The position numbers and the translations under genes are program-made. DNA of 64,000 nucleotides from Fragilaria radians (Eukaryota; Bacillariophyta; Fragilariophyceae; Fragilariales; Fragilariaceae), in NCBI GenBank assembly GCA_900642245.1, contig CAAAJI010000014.1, positions 442,522 through 506,521 on the forward strand. The letters run 5' to 3'. How positions within the stretch are numbered: the first letter of the stretch is position 1; every line of letters begins with the position of its first letter. A model generated the notes under the pieces. It worked only from the letters and a program-made list of their open reading frames with translations, did not search any database and was not told the origin of the DNA. Below are positions 21,426 to 32,346 of this stretch, one piece after another.

Positions 21426-22367
21426 CTATCGATTATTATAAAACTCTTGGGCAAAAGGAGACAGATTTCTGTGAGAAGATGTATTCTTCTCTGTTGATTG
21501 CAGTGGGGGATTGCTTCGACAAAAGTCATTGAGGGATAATTGATTTCCATTGGGTGACAGGCGACCTGATAACGTTTTCATCCATCCACGTTGCGAGGGA
21601 GTTGGTGATAGCGTTCGAGCAGGTGAGATGTCTCTTTGTGTCCCCGATTGGTCTTTTACACTACTCTGAAGCTTTGTAGTCTGTAACAAGATAGCACGGT
21701 GTGCTGCAGCAGCACTAATACTTCCTGAGGATCTCATTTCCTCCTTCAACATACGAAATTCATCCGCTTCTACCATTAATTTTGATATCGTTTCCCATTT
21801 CTCGGAGCTTGCCTTTTGTGATGACAAATTGAAAAGATTTTCGCCTTTTGGGACGGAGCGCATTGGTGAGGAAGGAGAAGAAGCAGAACCACTAGGCGTT
21901 TTAATTCCACTCAAAACATTATGCTTCACTTTACTCCATCGCACGGAAGCTAGGGGATCCCATACTGAATCCTTGTAATGATCCTTTGGATTAGACTGAG
22001 GAGGCTGGAACGGCGTTGCCTGTAGAGTCATATCACTGTTGAATGTAAAATCTGAAAATGATTTAGAAAACTTTGTAAAGTTACTCTCACGGCGAAAATC
22101 ATCATCACTCGCATCATCACTCGCATCATCACTCTCATCATCACTCTCGCCATTACTATCCATATAGGATGGATACCGAGAAATAGTACGATCCGAATTC
22201 GGAAACCTTTCCAGTAATCCACTTCCACTATCGTCTAACGATGGAATGACGATAACAGATCCTCTCCGATATAAAGTACGAGTCTTTTCTTCGACGATAT
22301 CTCGTCGAGGGCGAAAGGGTTCCAATAGTTCATCATCTGTGTCTTGATAATCAGCATTCCCGGCCAT
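21426..22367 (-). CDS. Unknown Ser-rich protein with acidic SDD repeats
   Basis: Protein of 313 residues from the ATG at 22367 (MAGNADYQDTDDELLEPFRP); the frame continues 17 codons upstream only to a TTG. I do not recognise the family. It is mostly Ser/Pro/Asn-rich and likely disordered. Residues about 74-90 are a short repeat ESDDESDDASDDASDDD, encoded by a GAT-rich microsatellite near 22100-22146. A central segment at about 200-245 (WETISKLMVEADEFRMLKEE, then AAAAHRAILLQTTKLQ) is predicted helical. The steady reading frame over 313 codons and normal composition support a real gene. Many diatom proteins have similar disordered, phosphorylatable make-up; no function is proposed. Confidence 0.6.
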   Translation of the reverse strand: MAGNADYQDTDDELLEPFRPRRDIVEEKTRTLYRRGSVIVIPSLDDSGSGLLERFPNSDRTISRYPSYMDSNGESDDESDDASDDASDDDFRRESNFTKFSKSFSDFTFNSDMTLQATPFQPPQSNPKDHYKDSVWDPLASVRWSKVKHNVLSGIKTPSGSASSPSSPMRSVPKGENLFNLSSQKASSEKWETISKLMVEADEFRMLKEEMRSSGSISAAAAHRAILLQTTKLQSSVKDQSGTQRDISPARTLSPTPSQRGWMKTLSGRLSPNGNQLSLNDFCRSNPPLQSTEKNTSSHRNLSPFAQEFYNNR

Positions 22368-24991
22368 ATTGACAATTTGAGGCACCACAAAGGGATAAAT
22401 GGGTATATGATATTTCAAAATCGAAATAGTAGTTGAATAGGCACTCGTTTGATTCGGTCCTGTGATGCAATGACTACTTAGATTATCAGTACATACTCTA
22501 CATCATAATGCTGCCGAAAGTTACTTTTCTAGTCCCGGTTAATGCCAAGAAATAATGACCATTCTAAGCTTCAGAACAAAAAAAAGGAAAGACAGACATC
22601 CAAGAATTCGACATTTGAAGTGTGGTTAAATCAATCTTTTTTGTCCTTGCAGTTTGTACTTGACGTTAGGAACAAAATGATCGGTCCGAACATTGAGATG
22701 GTTCAATTGAAAACATCAATCAACGCCTTCCCTTAACCAACTAAATGAAAGCCTTTCTTTTAACTTTGAATCAAGTACTTTAGCATACAAATGCCTAGGG
22801 TTGTGTGTGCACATCGTAAAATGCCATAGAAAAGAATCATAAAAAAAATAATGTTTGCAGGTTTGTGTTGTCGCTATTGTGTATTAAGGTATTACAATTT
22901 TAATTCTAAACATTTAAAACTTAATATTCTCAATGGTTTTCTTCATTTCATATGTGGCCTCTGATGCGGTGAAATTTAATTTTTGTTTGATTTGCTTGTG
23001 ACATTATTTAGGACATGTGGAAATGGCGAAATAAAAGTGCGGGTTTCGCTTCTTAAACAATGTCTTTTTTGGTTTGTGCATGGATTGAATCGAGAATAAT
23101 CCCTTTGAATATACGTACTTGGTTGAATTTCTTGTCAAATCAATAATTATCCTTGAGTGGCCTGCAGAGCAGGATGGTAAGGACTAAGCATGTTGAAATA
23201 CAAATTAGGAATATGTTAGATAGATATTTCTGATAAGAAACAGTTGATCAGCCGCTTTGAAGTTGAGCAAAGGTGCTTCAACTTGGTTGCAAAAACAATC
23301 GAACATGTAATCATAACTTAAGTCACTTAGATTTAGCCATTGCAATGCCCTATTATGACAGAATTACTCAATTCGGGTCTCAGCAGCTGCACTGAATATA
23401 CAAAACTACCGAAAGAGCATTCGAACTTTTATTGGTCTTCGGAATTCAAAAAATAATCACATTCATTATTATCCAGATGCACCATAATGAATCCTAGTAT
23501 AATTGGAGATTGATATTTCTTTCATTTTATTTCATTTTGTTGCTTTCCTTCCATATTGTAATGGTTTGTTCCTGAAGTATCTTTCCAGACTTTGGATGAA
23601 TTCCCTTTGTTCTAAAGGCTTTATTCAAATCATCAATTTCTGTTCTAATAATCAGGACATCAACAATGACAATGTAATCCTCCAAATAAAGAGAAATTAA
23701 GCATTTTTAATCAATTCTTGTTCCTTAATGAAGGCCCCAACGCAAGTATGGCATCGTCTTATATTTAAGACTAGTGAAATGGTTTTCAACAAGCCAATAC
23801 ATAAATATTCGCAATACGTCTTTCTTTATGTAAATTACAACATAGGTCAACCTTCATCAAACCTCCTTCGCCGAATTCTTTGACTACTTGTGAATACTAG
23901 CATTTCTATCAATTTTCATCGTTATAAGGAAAGACATTTTAGAATTTTGCTGCTGCCTATTTTTTCCTATCCATGGCTACTATTTCCTATCTAAGTGATA
24001 CTTCTCGATAGTCCCTATGGGTGGCACTGTCATGAAACGTCATGGACCAGCGTTCTCACTTCTTTTCTATTCATGAAAAAGTAGATATGTTGATTTTGAA
24101 ATCCATATTTTAATTTTCCTGAGAGAGGCGTTTACAATCCTGTTAAGATCCTAAATTCTTGATGGATGGTTGTGATAAGGAACAGTTGCTTAGCCGCATT
24201 GAACTTGAACTAAACGGCTAAAATTTGCTTTGGAATCCTAAAATTAAATTATGTGTCCCTATTCTCAATGCTCAATACAAGAAAAATGAAATTTGCAAGT
24301 TTTCATCCAAGTAGATAAGTTTCCAATTTGTTCCATAGTGTTGCTTCTGTTCTCAAGTTAAATTGTACCTGGATTCTATGGTTTTTTTTTCATTTGCCTT
24401 CCGTTTGCTTAAGAAACAGTGTATTTGCTGTCATTCATGGACAACATTTTTCTAAATCATGATATAATATAGCTTTCCTGAGAGTGGGGTTCGCGTATGT
24501 CATGATTGATTTAAGTCATTGAAATGTGAGTAAACCATTCGAGCTGACAACAAAAAATGTATGCACTCGTATTGAGTACCTGCTGTGTCGCAAAGGCATT
24601 GAACCGAGCTTTCTTTTGTGAATGATTATCTGTCCCATGCAATCAAGATTAGATTAGATGCCGTCCAAGCGTAGTGAAATGATGATGCTGTAGAGGATTT
24701 CTGGAATTGTAGGCGTTTTTTCTTTAGAATGAACATTGGTTTCAGGGTTTTCTACGTGAATGTTGTACCATGATTAGATTTTTTTCTTCCTCAGTATTAC
24801 TGGGAATCTTGGGGAATCTTATGGTAAATCCTTGGTGCTCGGGCTACGTTGCACTTTCGCAGTATGCTACTGCATGATGTTGGTGTGATTAAGCACGATA
24901 TCTCAAAACATTGTCACCAACCTTCAGGTGATCACTCTTCATATACTTTCGCTCTGCTATATATTAAGTGAAATAAATTAATTCCTTCTCA
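22368..24991. other. Long intergenic stretch
   Basis: About 2.6 kb, AT-rich, no supported gene. Some short phrases recur imperfectly: GATAAGAAACAGTTGATCAG near 23229 against GATAAGGAACAGTTGCTTAG near 24175, and TTCCTGAGAG near 24115 and 24476. These suggest an old dispersed or duplicated non-coding unit. The end is the VTC promoter. Confidence 0.45.
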
Positions 24992-27424
24992 ATGAAATTT
25001 GGACAGCATTTATTGGAGAACATTGCACCCGAATACGGCCTTGACGCCTATTTGGAATATGATCGCTTGGATCGCATAATCCGAGAGCTATCAAAGGCTG
25101 CTCCATCAAGGTATGCCATTACTGATATTGAGTTGCGAAATTTGAAGGACACTTTCTCGTTAGAACATTATATATTCTTACTCTGCTTTCAATTAGCGTG
25201 GATTTGACCAATCGACAGGTTTCACTCTCGATGCCTCCTCCAACCAATGCTCGTGGAGTATTCAACAAGGATCAAGAGGCAGATGTAACAGAAGAGATGT
25301 TTCTCAAAACTATGGATGACCAGATGTTTAAGGTTGAAAAATTTACCTTGGAACAAGTTACTCTACTTCGAAACAAGTTGAAAGTGGTCGAAAAAGCTGT
25401 CGATCAACCCGCAGACATTGAATCGCTTGCCATTGAAACAGATGAAATTGCGGAAGACTTTTTGCGCTTAGAAAAATATGTCAACATCAATTTCATGGGA
25501 TTTCACAAAATTCTCAAAAAGCATGACAAACATGTGTCAGCCAATCCCGTCAAAGCGTTTTATGTTGCACGTATGCACGGACAAGCATGGGTTCGTGGAG
25601 ATTATTCAGATGTCGTCGTACGGCTTTCTAGTATCTATTCCACTCTCCGAAATGACAGACCCTTACAAGAGACCGAAGACGCATCGCAGTCCTTTCTAAG
25701 GTCTACCACCAAATATTGGGTTAAGGTTGAAGACGTTTCCAGGGTCAAGTATGCGATACTTCGTCACTTGCCTGTTTTTCTGCAAAAGACATCTACAGGA
25801 GAGTCAGACTCACAAATGACTAACAGGTGGGTGAAATTTCTGTCATTCGATGAAATATTTGATTAATAAAACTCAACTCTTGTCGTGCCTATTCACATAA
25901 TATATTTAGTGTTTATCTGGATAACGATCAATTGGAACTCTACCACGGTCGTTTGGACAAATCTCCTGGAGCAATCGCGTTACGCTTGCGTTGGTATGGA
26001 GCAGGTGACCCAAAAGTAGTGTTTTGTGAGCGAAAGACTCACCGGGAAAAATGGACTGGTGAAATTTCTGTTAAGGAGCGATTCACTGTGAGTCTCATTA
26101 TATACTTTTTTCTGGCAATCAACTGCTGTTGCAAAATGTTTTCTAACCTACTCTGCTCATTAAGATTGATGAGTCTGAAGTTCAGGCTGTAATGACAAAC
26201 GCTTTTCCTATTGAGGACAAGAAGAATAACATGATCGAAAATGGAAAGTCTCAGCAAGAGGCTGATGAATGGGAAACTCTTGTCCGTGAATGCACTCAAG
26301 TCATTAGTTCAAAGCAATTAGTCCCCACAATGCGAACCCAGTACATGCGAACTGCGTTTCAAATCCCATTCGATGCTACTGTACGGATAAGTTTGGATAC
26401 TAATTTATGTATGATATCAGAACGCGGATATGATTTAGATAACATGAAAAATTGGCATCGTGATCCATCAGAATCTCTTGCCCGGAATGAGATAACACGC
26501 TTTCCACATGCTGTTTTGGAAGTGAAATTAGAACTCAAGGGTGAAAATATGACTCCACCAAAGTGGGTGACGGATTTGCAAAATAGTGGTATGCTGTACG
26601 AAGTCCATAAGTTCTCTAAATTTATTCATGGCTGTGCTGTCTTACTTCCTGAAGATGTCCGCTCTGTTCCGTATTGGGTAGATGATGCAAGTATCCGAGA
26701 CTCTATCGTCGCCTCTGGTGGTGGACGTATCCTTGTGGACGAAGTAGATGGTGCAGGTCCGGGGGCCACACAGGTCTATACTCATCTACTTCCGTTTGGT
26801 AATACTACGGAAAACAGAAAGGACACTGCCTTAGGACGCACTTCAAATTCGAAAGTGGTGAGCGACGGTTATTTGCTTCCTGAAAAAGCCGGAAACTATG
26901 GTGTGAATTTTTACAATGATGACGATATTGAGGACGTTGACATGTTGAGAGCCACAACAGATGATGAATGCTTTGGTGACGACACGTGCATCGGATGGGC
27001 TTTTCCATTTTGCTCGCGAAATAACTTATTTACAGAGACTGTGCTCGCCCCCACATCCGTTCAAAAGATTGAACCTAAGGTCTTTTTTGCCAATGAACGA
27101 ACATTTCTTCACTGGTTACATCATGGAATCATTTTAGCTTCCGTTGCGTCAGGGATTCTGGCGTTTTCGAAGGAAGGTGAGGAACAACTTTGGGCACACT
27201 GGTATGCAATGAGCATATTAGCACTAGCGTTAGCATTTTGTATGTACGCACTCCACATCTTCCTGTGGCGTGCGGAGAGGATTAAAACCCGTATCCCAGG
27301 TCGTTGGGATGACCCTCGTGGCCCTCTGATTTTGGGGGGTGCACTGGCTATTGTTTTGTTCATAAATTTCGTAGTGAAGCTGTATTATATTGCCACAACA
27401 AATTACAGCGAGGGTGAATTGTAA
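24992..27424 (+). CDS. VTC4-like polyphosphate polymerase (SPX-VTC-transmembrane)
   Basis: Four exons with GT-AG introns: 24992-25110, 25197-25826, 25910-26087 and 26165-27424, giving 728 residues, close to the fungal VTC4 length. Exon 1 starts with an SPX domain (MKFGQHLLENIAPEYGLDAY), the inositol-pyrophosphate sensor of phosphate state. The central polymerase domain has TKYWVKVEDVSRVKYAIL, then SVYLDNDQLELYHGRLDKSP and ALRLRWYG (about 273-280), whose Arg275 and Arg277 match substrate-binding arginines of the tunnel fold. The C-terminus has three transmembrane helices (HHGIILASVASGILAF, MSILALALAFCMYALHIFLW, LILGGALAIVLFINFVV). VTC makes polyphosphate from ATP and pushes it into vacuoles or acidocalcisomes. 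Likely phosphate-regulated, as the SPX domain implies. Splice junctions rebuild continuous conserved sequence, so the model is well supported. Confidence 0.92.
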
Positions 27425-28845
27425 TTGGATTTCCTGGATGCAAATGAATGAGACATTATTTCTGTCCTACAAGGGAAGTCCCGTAATGATTCTTTTCTGG
27501 AACATCATTTGGTCTGTATAAGCATATATTGTCCGTTTGGGGGATTTGCTTTCCTCTAGCAAAAACTGCAGGTGCTAAGACTTACATAGTTAATTATAGG
27601 AAATTCATGTCCTGCTCCTTAGACCAAAAGTACAAACGTCTATTTTACTTATTTGAATTTGGAATGAAAATTATCAATATTTCATAAAACCAAATATGGT
27701 AAAGTAAATTTCTCTCTTGGGATTGAAAATATAGTAATTATACAATAATCAAAGAGTTACACCTTAATAGGTCAAGATAATTTGAATCTTTTGATTGTTT
27801 GAATATTAATTTCCATTAGACCAGAATTTTCCTTCAACGGGAGTGCTCTGAAAATAGAGCATCAAGATCACTATTCGTGGCATTGAAAAATAATTGATTA
27901 ATCCTTTAAACAAATTGTCTCTCCAGGGCCAATAGCAAATGCCTCTCCCCTTGAAACGTTGATTTCAAGTCAGATCAAATCAATTAGATCATTCTTGACT
28001 AATTGAACCCTGTTTGAGTAGAAAGCAGTAGGTAGTAAGGAACCTTCAATCAATACAGTAGTCGCTCACTTAAGCCTATTCTTCAATTTTGTTTTCAAAG
28101 TTGAAAATACCTATTTCTTGCTCGAAAAAATTCACGCAATGTTGATTGTTTGCTTTCCTTTCCACATCCCATCTTTTTTATGAAAGCACAACAACCATCA
28201 GACTCCCTGAAGTTTTTTGTTTGACGCATTCATGTAACAGAAATTTGATCTGCCTTCACTTTGATGCTACATAGTGACTGAAATAGTCTACATGCTGAGA
28301 TTCAGGGAAAAAATGCACCTCATGCTGCGGAAATATGCACTTTGCCATCGCCTTACAACTCACGCGGGTAGTCACATACTTCATTTGAATGAAAATATCT
28401 TTATTGCTTCAATGCTTTTTTGCTGAAACCATAACTTTGCCCGCAGCTGTATTACTTAACCCATTATTAGTGCATTTTCTTTAATTCCTAATTGTCATTC
28501 CATAATTGAAAAAAGTTTCAATTTATTCAAGTCCTCATGTCACCTAAGTGGCTTCTGTATTAGAGGAGAAAGTAAAGTGCAACTACAAATGCTTATCTGC
28601 TTTAGGGAAGGCACTTTTTAACTTCAATACAAGATGTTCCTAACGTTTGAAAATCATCGCGAAAGATACATTTGCAATGCGCTCTGTTTGACTTATCAAT
28701 ATAAATGATTTTCTAGCATTTAAAGATTAAAGAACACAGTGAAGATCAAGAGATCTATACCAGAAAATATACGAGATAGTCTATCATAACGAAGCATTGA
28801 GTTTAAAGACATAAAAATAAATGCTAGTAACACCAACTACTCTTC
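27425..28845. other. Intergenic between convergent genes
   Basis: 1.4 kb, AT-rich, no open frame of interest and no RNA gene seen. Confidence 0.5.
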
Positions 28846-31800
28846 TCAAGTATTAGAAATGGACAATTCATTCATAGCACCTTGTGTGGCATCAAGAATA
28901 TCGCCAAAGTCACTGTTTTGATCATGTGTTGCCCTAAGAATTGAAACACCGTCAAGACTTTCAATCCTCTTTTTGCACTCAATTGATTGGGCTGCCAATG
29001 CCCACAAGGCAAAACATGCTTCTCGCTGAAAATCGACTGCATTGGGGTTTTCTTTCATGCACGTCAGTATGATTGGAATACCGTTTAGGGCCTCAGCTGC
29101 AAGATCTTTTTTGGTCAAAACAACGTTCCTCAAGACTAAAGTTCCAAGTTCAAGAAACTTCAATGCACTCGAATTGGCTGTCGAACTCGAATTGGCTGTC
29201 ATAGCGTCAATAACGATACTGATCCCATGCGAGCCGGCGATAGCTTCAGCCATATGCATCGTTGTACAGACATTCGCGAGCAAACCACAAGCCTTTTCAA
29301 GTGTGCCTGGTTCCTCAGGATGCATCGCTATTGTACAAGTTACCGCATCGATAGCACCACATGCTAATATCTCTTTCTTGCGTGAGTCGGACTGATGTAT
29401 GAAGCACCATAACGCTCCACATGCCATTTCTACCACGTCTCCTGATTCAAGGTGAAGTTGCATGGCACGTACAATCTTCATGATTGCACCAGCATCGACC
29501 AACACAGAAGCATCTCTCGATGCCTTGGCACAAATGTTCCACAGCAAACAGCATACATTTGATTGAGCTGAAATAGATTCCTCAGAGAAAGACATGGCTT
29601 CTAAAATTGTTTTGGTTGTTTCAAATCTTAAAAATTGATCAACGGCAATGACTTCCGTTGTTATATTCCGTAAAGCCATGAACGAAGCTTCATGGATTTT
29701 TTTGTCTTCTGGAAAATCTTTTAGGAGCTGTAGAACTGCATCAATCGCACCATTTGTCACAACTAGATTGACGGATTCTTTTAAAGTGCACAAGGACCCC
29801 GTCAAAGTACACGCCATTAATTTCAATGTAGAGGATGACCCCTTATCACGCATCATACGAACAAGAAACCCTATTACGGAGTTTGTTTCAGAGGAAAGAG
29901 TTTGTTTGGCCATGTCGCAATCATGGGATATACAAATAAGGGCCCAAAGTGCCTCTTCTTGCAAGGTCTGGTCATTGGCATATTTTTGAATCAGCTTTGA
30001 AATCAAACTGACTGCGTCACAGGTCAAGAGATTTTGCTTGTTTCTACTATCTGTTGCGAGAACCCCCAGCAGGGCGCAGGCTTCTACGTAGAGAACTTCA
30101 TCATAGTGGAAGCTCTTAATTGATTGCGTTGCCTTGGCTATGATGTCAGAATTGTGAAAAAGACTATGAACATCATTAACGCGTGCCAAGTTAGCTAATG
30201 CTCCAAACGCTGCTTCCATCATCGGTACAGCTTCGGGCTTCTTATGATTGCGATCTATTGCATTCATGATAGCTGTAAAAGCTCTTGGAGTCTCCATGAG
30301 TTCTTGAGCTACATCTTCATTGGCTGCTAAATTCCAATATAGCCTACAAGCCAATTCCAAAGTCACCAAATCTGTCTTCGCAGTTTCCATTGCGAACGTG
30401 ATGACATCAGTTCCACCGCCACCATTATCCTTTCCACTGTCAATTAGTTTCTTTTTATTGTACTCAGCGTGCTTTGAAAGCATACACAGACTGTAAATGG
30501 CTCGGATTCCACATTCTTGAACAGGCTGTGACTCTCGATGATTGCACATAGCCTGTACAACTATGAATACGGATCCAGACTCAGATCCATCTGGGACTAA
30601 AACGTTAGAACTGGAGGCAGTGGCCAAACAGTTGAGCGTTCCACAACCTGCCCATTGTATAGATTCAACATTGATATGTGTTTGCATGGTGAACAATAAA
30701 GCGTCTACTGCGCCCTCTGCACTATTTCCTACCAAAACGTCTGACTCAGACTTACCATCAGGGGATGCCACAAGCGCAAAAAGAAGTTCGCAAATGGATT
30801 CCATGACCCTAGAATCTTGCATGTGGGTATAAATACTGTCAACTAATAGTTGAATACCGACATGAGTCGTAAAACTAATCTTAGCCTCTTGGCCATCCCT
30901 CAAAATGAGCACTGCAAGCGATTTAAAGCTTTTTTCTCGATTTCTATCGTCCAAGTTGGATATGATAGTTTTGATTTCGTCCCCTGAATTTGAGGAATTC
31001 TTGAGGCTGTTTTGGTTTGCTTCCACAGGTCTTTTTACGTTTCCTAACTTTGGTTTTCCAGATCGGTCTAATCCAACTGTATGATCGTCATCTGGCTGAC
31101 CTCGTCGGTTTTGATTTGGTAAGCTTGGCGGACCACTATTGCTGTTAGACCATACGCTGCCGCCAAAGCGTGATGCCGTAGGTTGTGGTACTCGGCTGCG
31201 GTCCAAGTCTTGAATATTCGAAGATTCATTCTCTCGTCGGTTATATTTCACTGCAGATCCGATTTCATGTGCACCTTTTGGTTCTCGATCATAAAGAGAA
31301 TCGCCGTATGTCTCTGCTTGCTTTAAGACTTCATCATCCATTTCGTCCATTCTGCTATTCGTTGTTCGTTCATTGGGATGCATTTTGTTATTGATGGGCT
31401 GAACAACTTCACCTATTGAAACATCAATCGAGTTTTGAGGAAGTGATGATAAATAAGTATTTCTAGTGCCGAAGTCGTCATGAAGCTTAAACATATCTTT
31501 GTGGTTGTCATTACGACTCTCTCCACGTAAGTTACTAGTGCGGGAAATAGGTCCACCTCGTAACTCATCGATTGGTGGTCCGAGTATGGAGGGGCGATTC
31601 ACTCCTGGAGAAGTGGCAAAATAAGGAGCCTGGAAGGTCTCTTTAGTTGTATTATGAAAAGGGGGTCTTGAAGCACTGTTCCATGCATCCTCACGACCAC
31701 GATTGAAGGTTGGCCTGTAGCTGGATATTGGTGATTCCAATCCAGGACGTAGCGGAGGTCTAGAAATTTCATCCATTCCTGACACAGATGGCTCCGGCCG

Positions 31801-32346
31801 TCCCTTTCGATTCACAAGCCAATCGTTTCCAATTGTTGATTCGTCATCGTAACCATCGTCACCATGTAGGTCTCTGTGACCGTGAATCAAGCGAGGGTCC
31901 ATAGTGATTCCAGACACAATTGACCCATCGTCTGCCATGTTACCCTCTCTATTTGGAGCTTCTATGACAAGATCATGAGGTATATTTGGTAGTCCAGAAG
32001 GAATCATGGGCATAGGAACGTGCTGCAGGTATGGATTATGGTTGTGTACTTCCGGAGACGGTGATATAGGATGAACTTGAGGGTTTGTCACTTCCGCAGG
32101 CTTCTTTGAAAATCCTTCTGCAGGCTCGCATAGCAAGCAGCGTCCAAAAAGACATAAGCCTTCAGTTGTTAAGGCCGTGCGCTTTCCAAATAAGCCGATT
32201 TTGTGGGTCTTATTGCCACATTTGACACATTCTCCCTTCTTAAGGCGTCTTTCAGCCAAATTACGCTGATTCATTTCACCGGTCGTCATCTTTCCACTGT
32301 TAATTTCGCCTCCACGTGCCTTGCGGCTGTTGATCGAGCTGGCCAT
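28846..32346 (-). CDS. Zinc-motif/ARM-repeat protein, paralogue A
   Basis: Single-exon protein of 1166 residues. The N-terminus has two CxxC pairs, ECVKCG (Cys40, Cys43) and GRCLLC (Cys70, Cys73), spaced by GLFGKRTALTTEG, so it probably binds zinc. Residues about 80-480 are disordered and Ser/Pro/Asn-rich with short conserved islands such as PEPSVSGMDEISRPP and FGGSVWSNSN. Residues about 485-1160 form roughly sixteen to eighteen armadillo-like helical repeats (for example EEALWALICISHDCDMAKQ, VNGA/AGAI turns, CGALWCFIHQSDSRKKEI). ARM arrays bind protein partners; no catalytic domain is visible. A paralogue with the same layout lies inverted at 40723-44232. Family is a diatom/stramenopile type of unknown role. 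Confidence 0.85.
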   Translation of the reverse strand: MASSINSRKARGGEINSGKMTTGEMNQRNLAERRLKKGECVKCGNKTHKIGLFGKRTALTTEGLCLFGRCLLCEPAEGFSKKPAEVTNPQVHPISPSPEVHNHNPYLQHVPMPMIPSGLPNIPHDLVIEAPNREGNMADDGSIVSGITMDPRLIHGHRDLHGDDGYDDESTIGNDWLVNRKGRPEPSVSGMDEISRPPLRPGLESPISSYRPTFNRGREDAWNSASRPPFHNTTKETFQAPYFATSPGVNRPSILGPPIDELRGGPISRTSNLRGESRNDNHKDMFKLHDDFGTRNTYLSSLPQNSIDVSIGEVVQPINNKMHPNERTTNSRMDEMDDEVLKQAETYGDSLYDREPKGAHEIGSAVKYNRRENESSNIQDLDRSRVPQPTASRFGGSVWSNSNSGPPSLPNQNRRGQPDDDHTVGLDRSGKPKLGNVKRPVEANQNSLKNSSNSGDEIKTIISNLDDRNREKSFKSLAVLILRDGQEAKISFTTHVGIQLLVDSIYTHMQDSRVMESICELLFALVASPDGKSESDVLVGNSAEGAVDALLFTMQTHINVESIQWAGCGTLNCLATASSSNVLVPDGSESGSVFIVVQAMCNHRESQPVQECGIRAIYSLCMLSKHAEYNKKKLIDSGKDNGGGGTDVITFAMETAKTDLVTLELACRLYWNLAANEDVAQELMETPRAFTAIMNAIDRNHKKPEAVPMMEAAFGALANLARVNDVHSLFHNSDIIAKATQSIKSFHYDEVLYVEACALLGVLATDSRNKQNLLTCDAVSLISKLIQKYANDQTLQEEALWALICISHDCDMAKQTLSSETNSVIGFLVRMMRDKGSSSTLKLMACTLTGSLCTLKESVNLVVTNGAIDAVLQLLKDFPEDKKIHEASFMALRNITTEVIAVDQFLRFETTKTILEAMSFSEESISAQSNVCCLLWNICAKASRDASVLVDAGAIMKIVRAMQLHLESGDVVEMACGALWCFIHQSDSRKKEILACGAIDAVTCTIAMHPEEPGTLEKACGLLANVCTTMHMAEAIAGSHGISIVIDAMTANSSSTANSSALKFLELGTLVLRNVVLTKKDLAAEALNGIPIILTCMKENPNAVDFQREACFALWALAAQSIECKKRIESLDGVSILRATHDQNSDFGDILDATQGAMNELSISNT

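Noticed and set aside
29042..29989. Long plus-strand frames opposite the ARM-repeat protein A
   Set aside because: They are antisense shadows of a strongly coding, conserved gene and carry no domain of their own.
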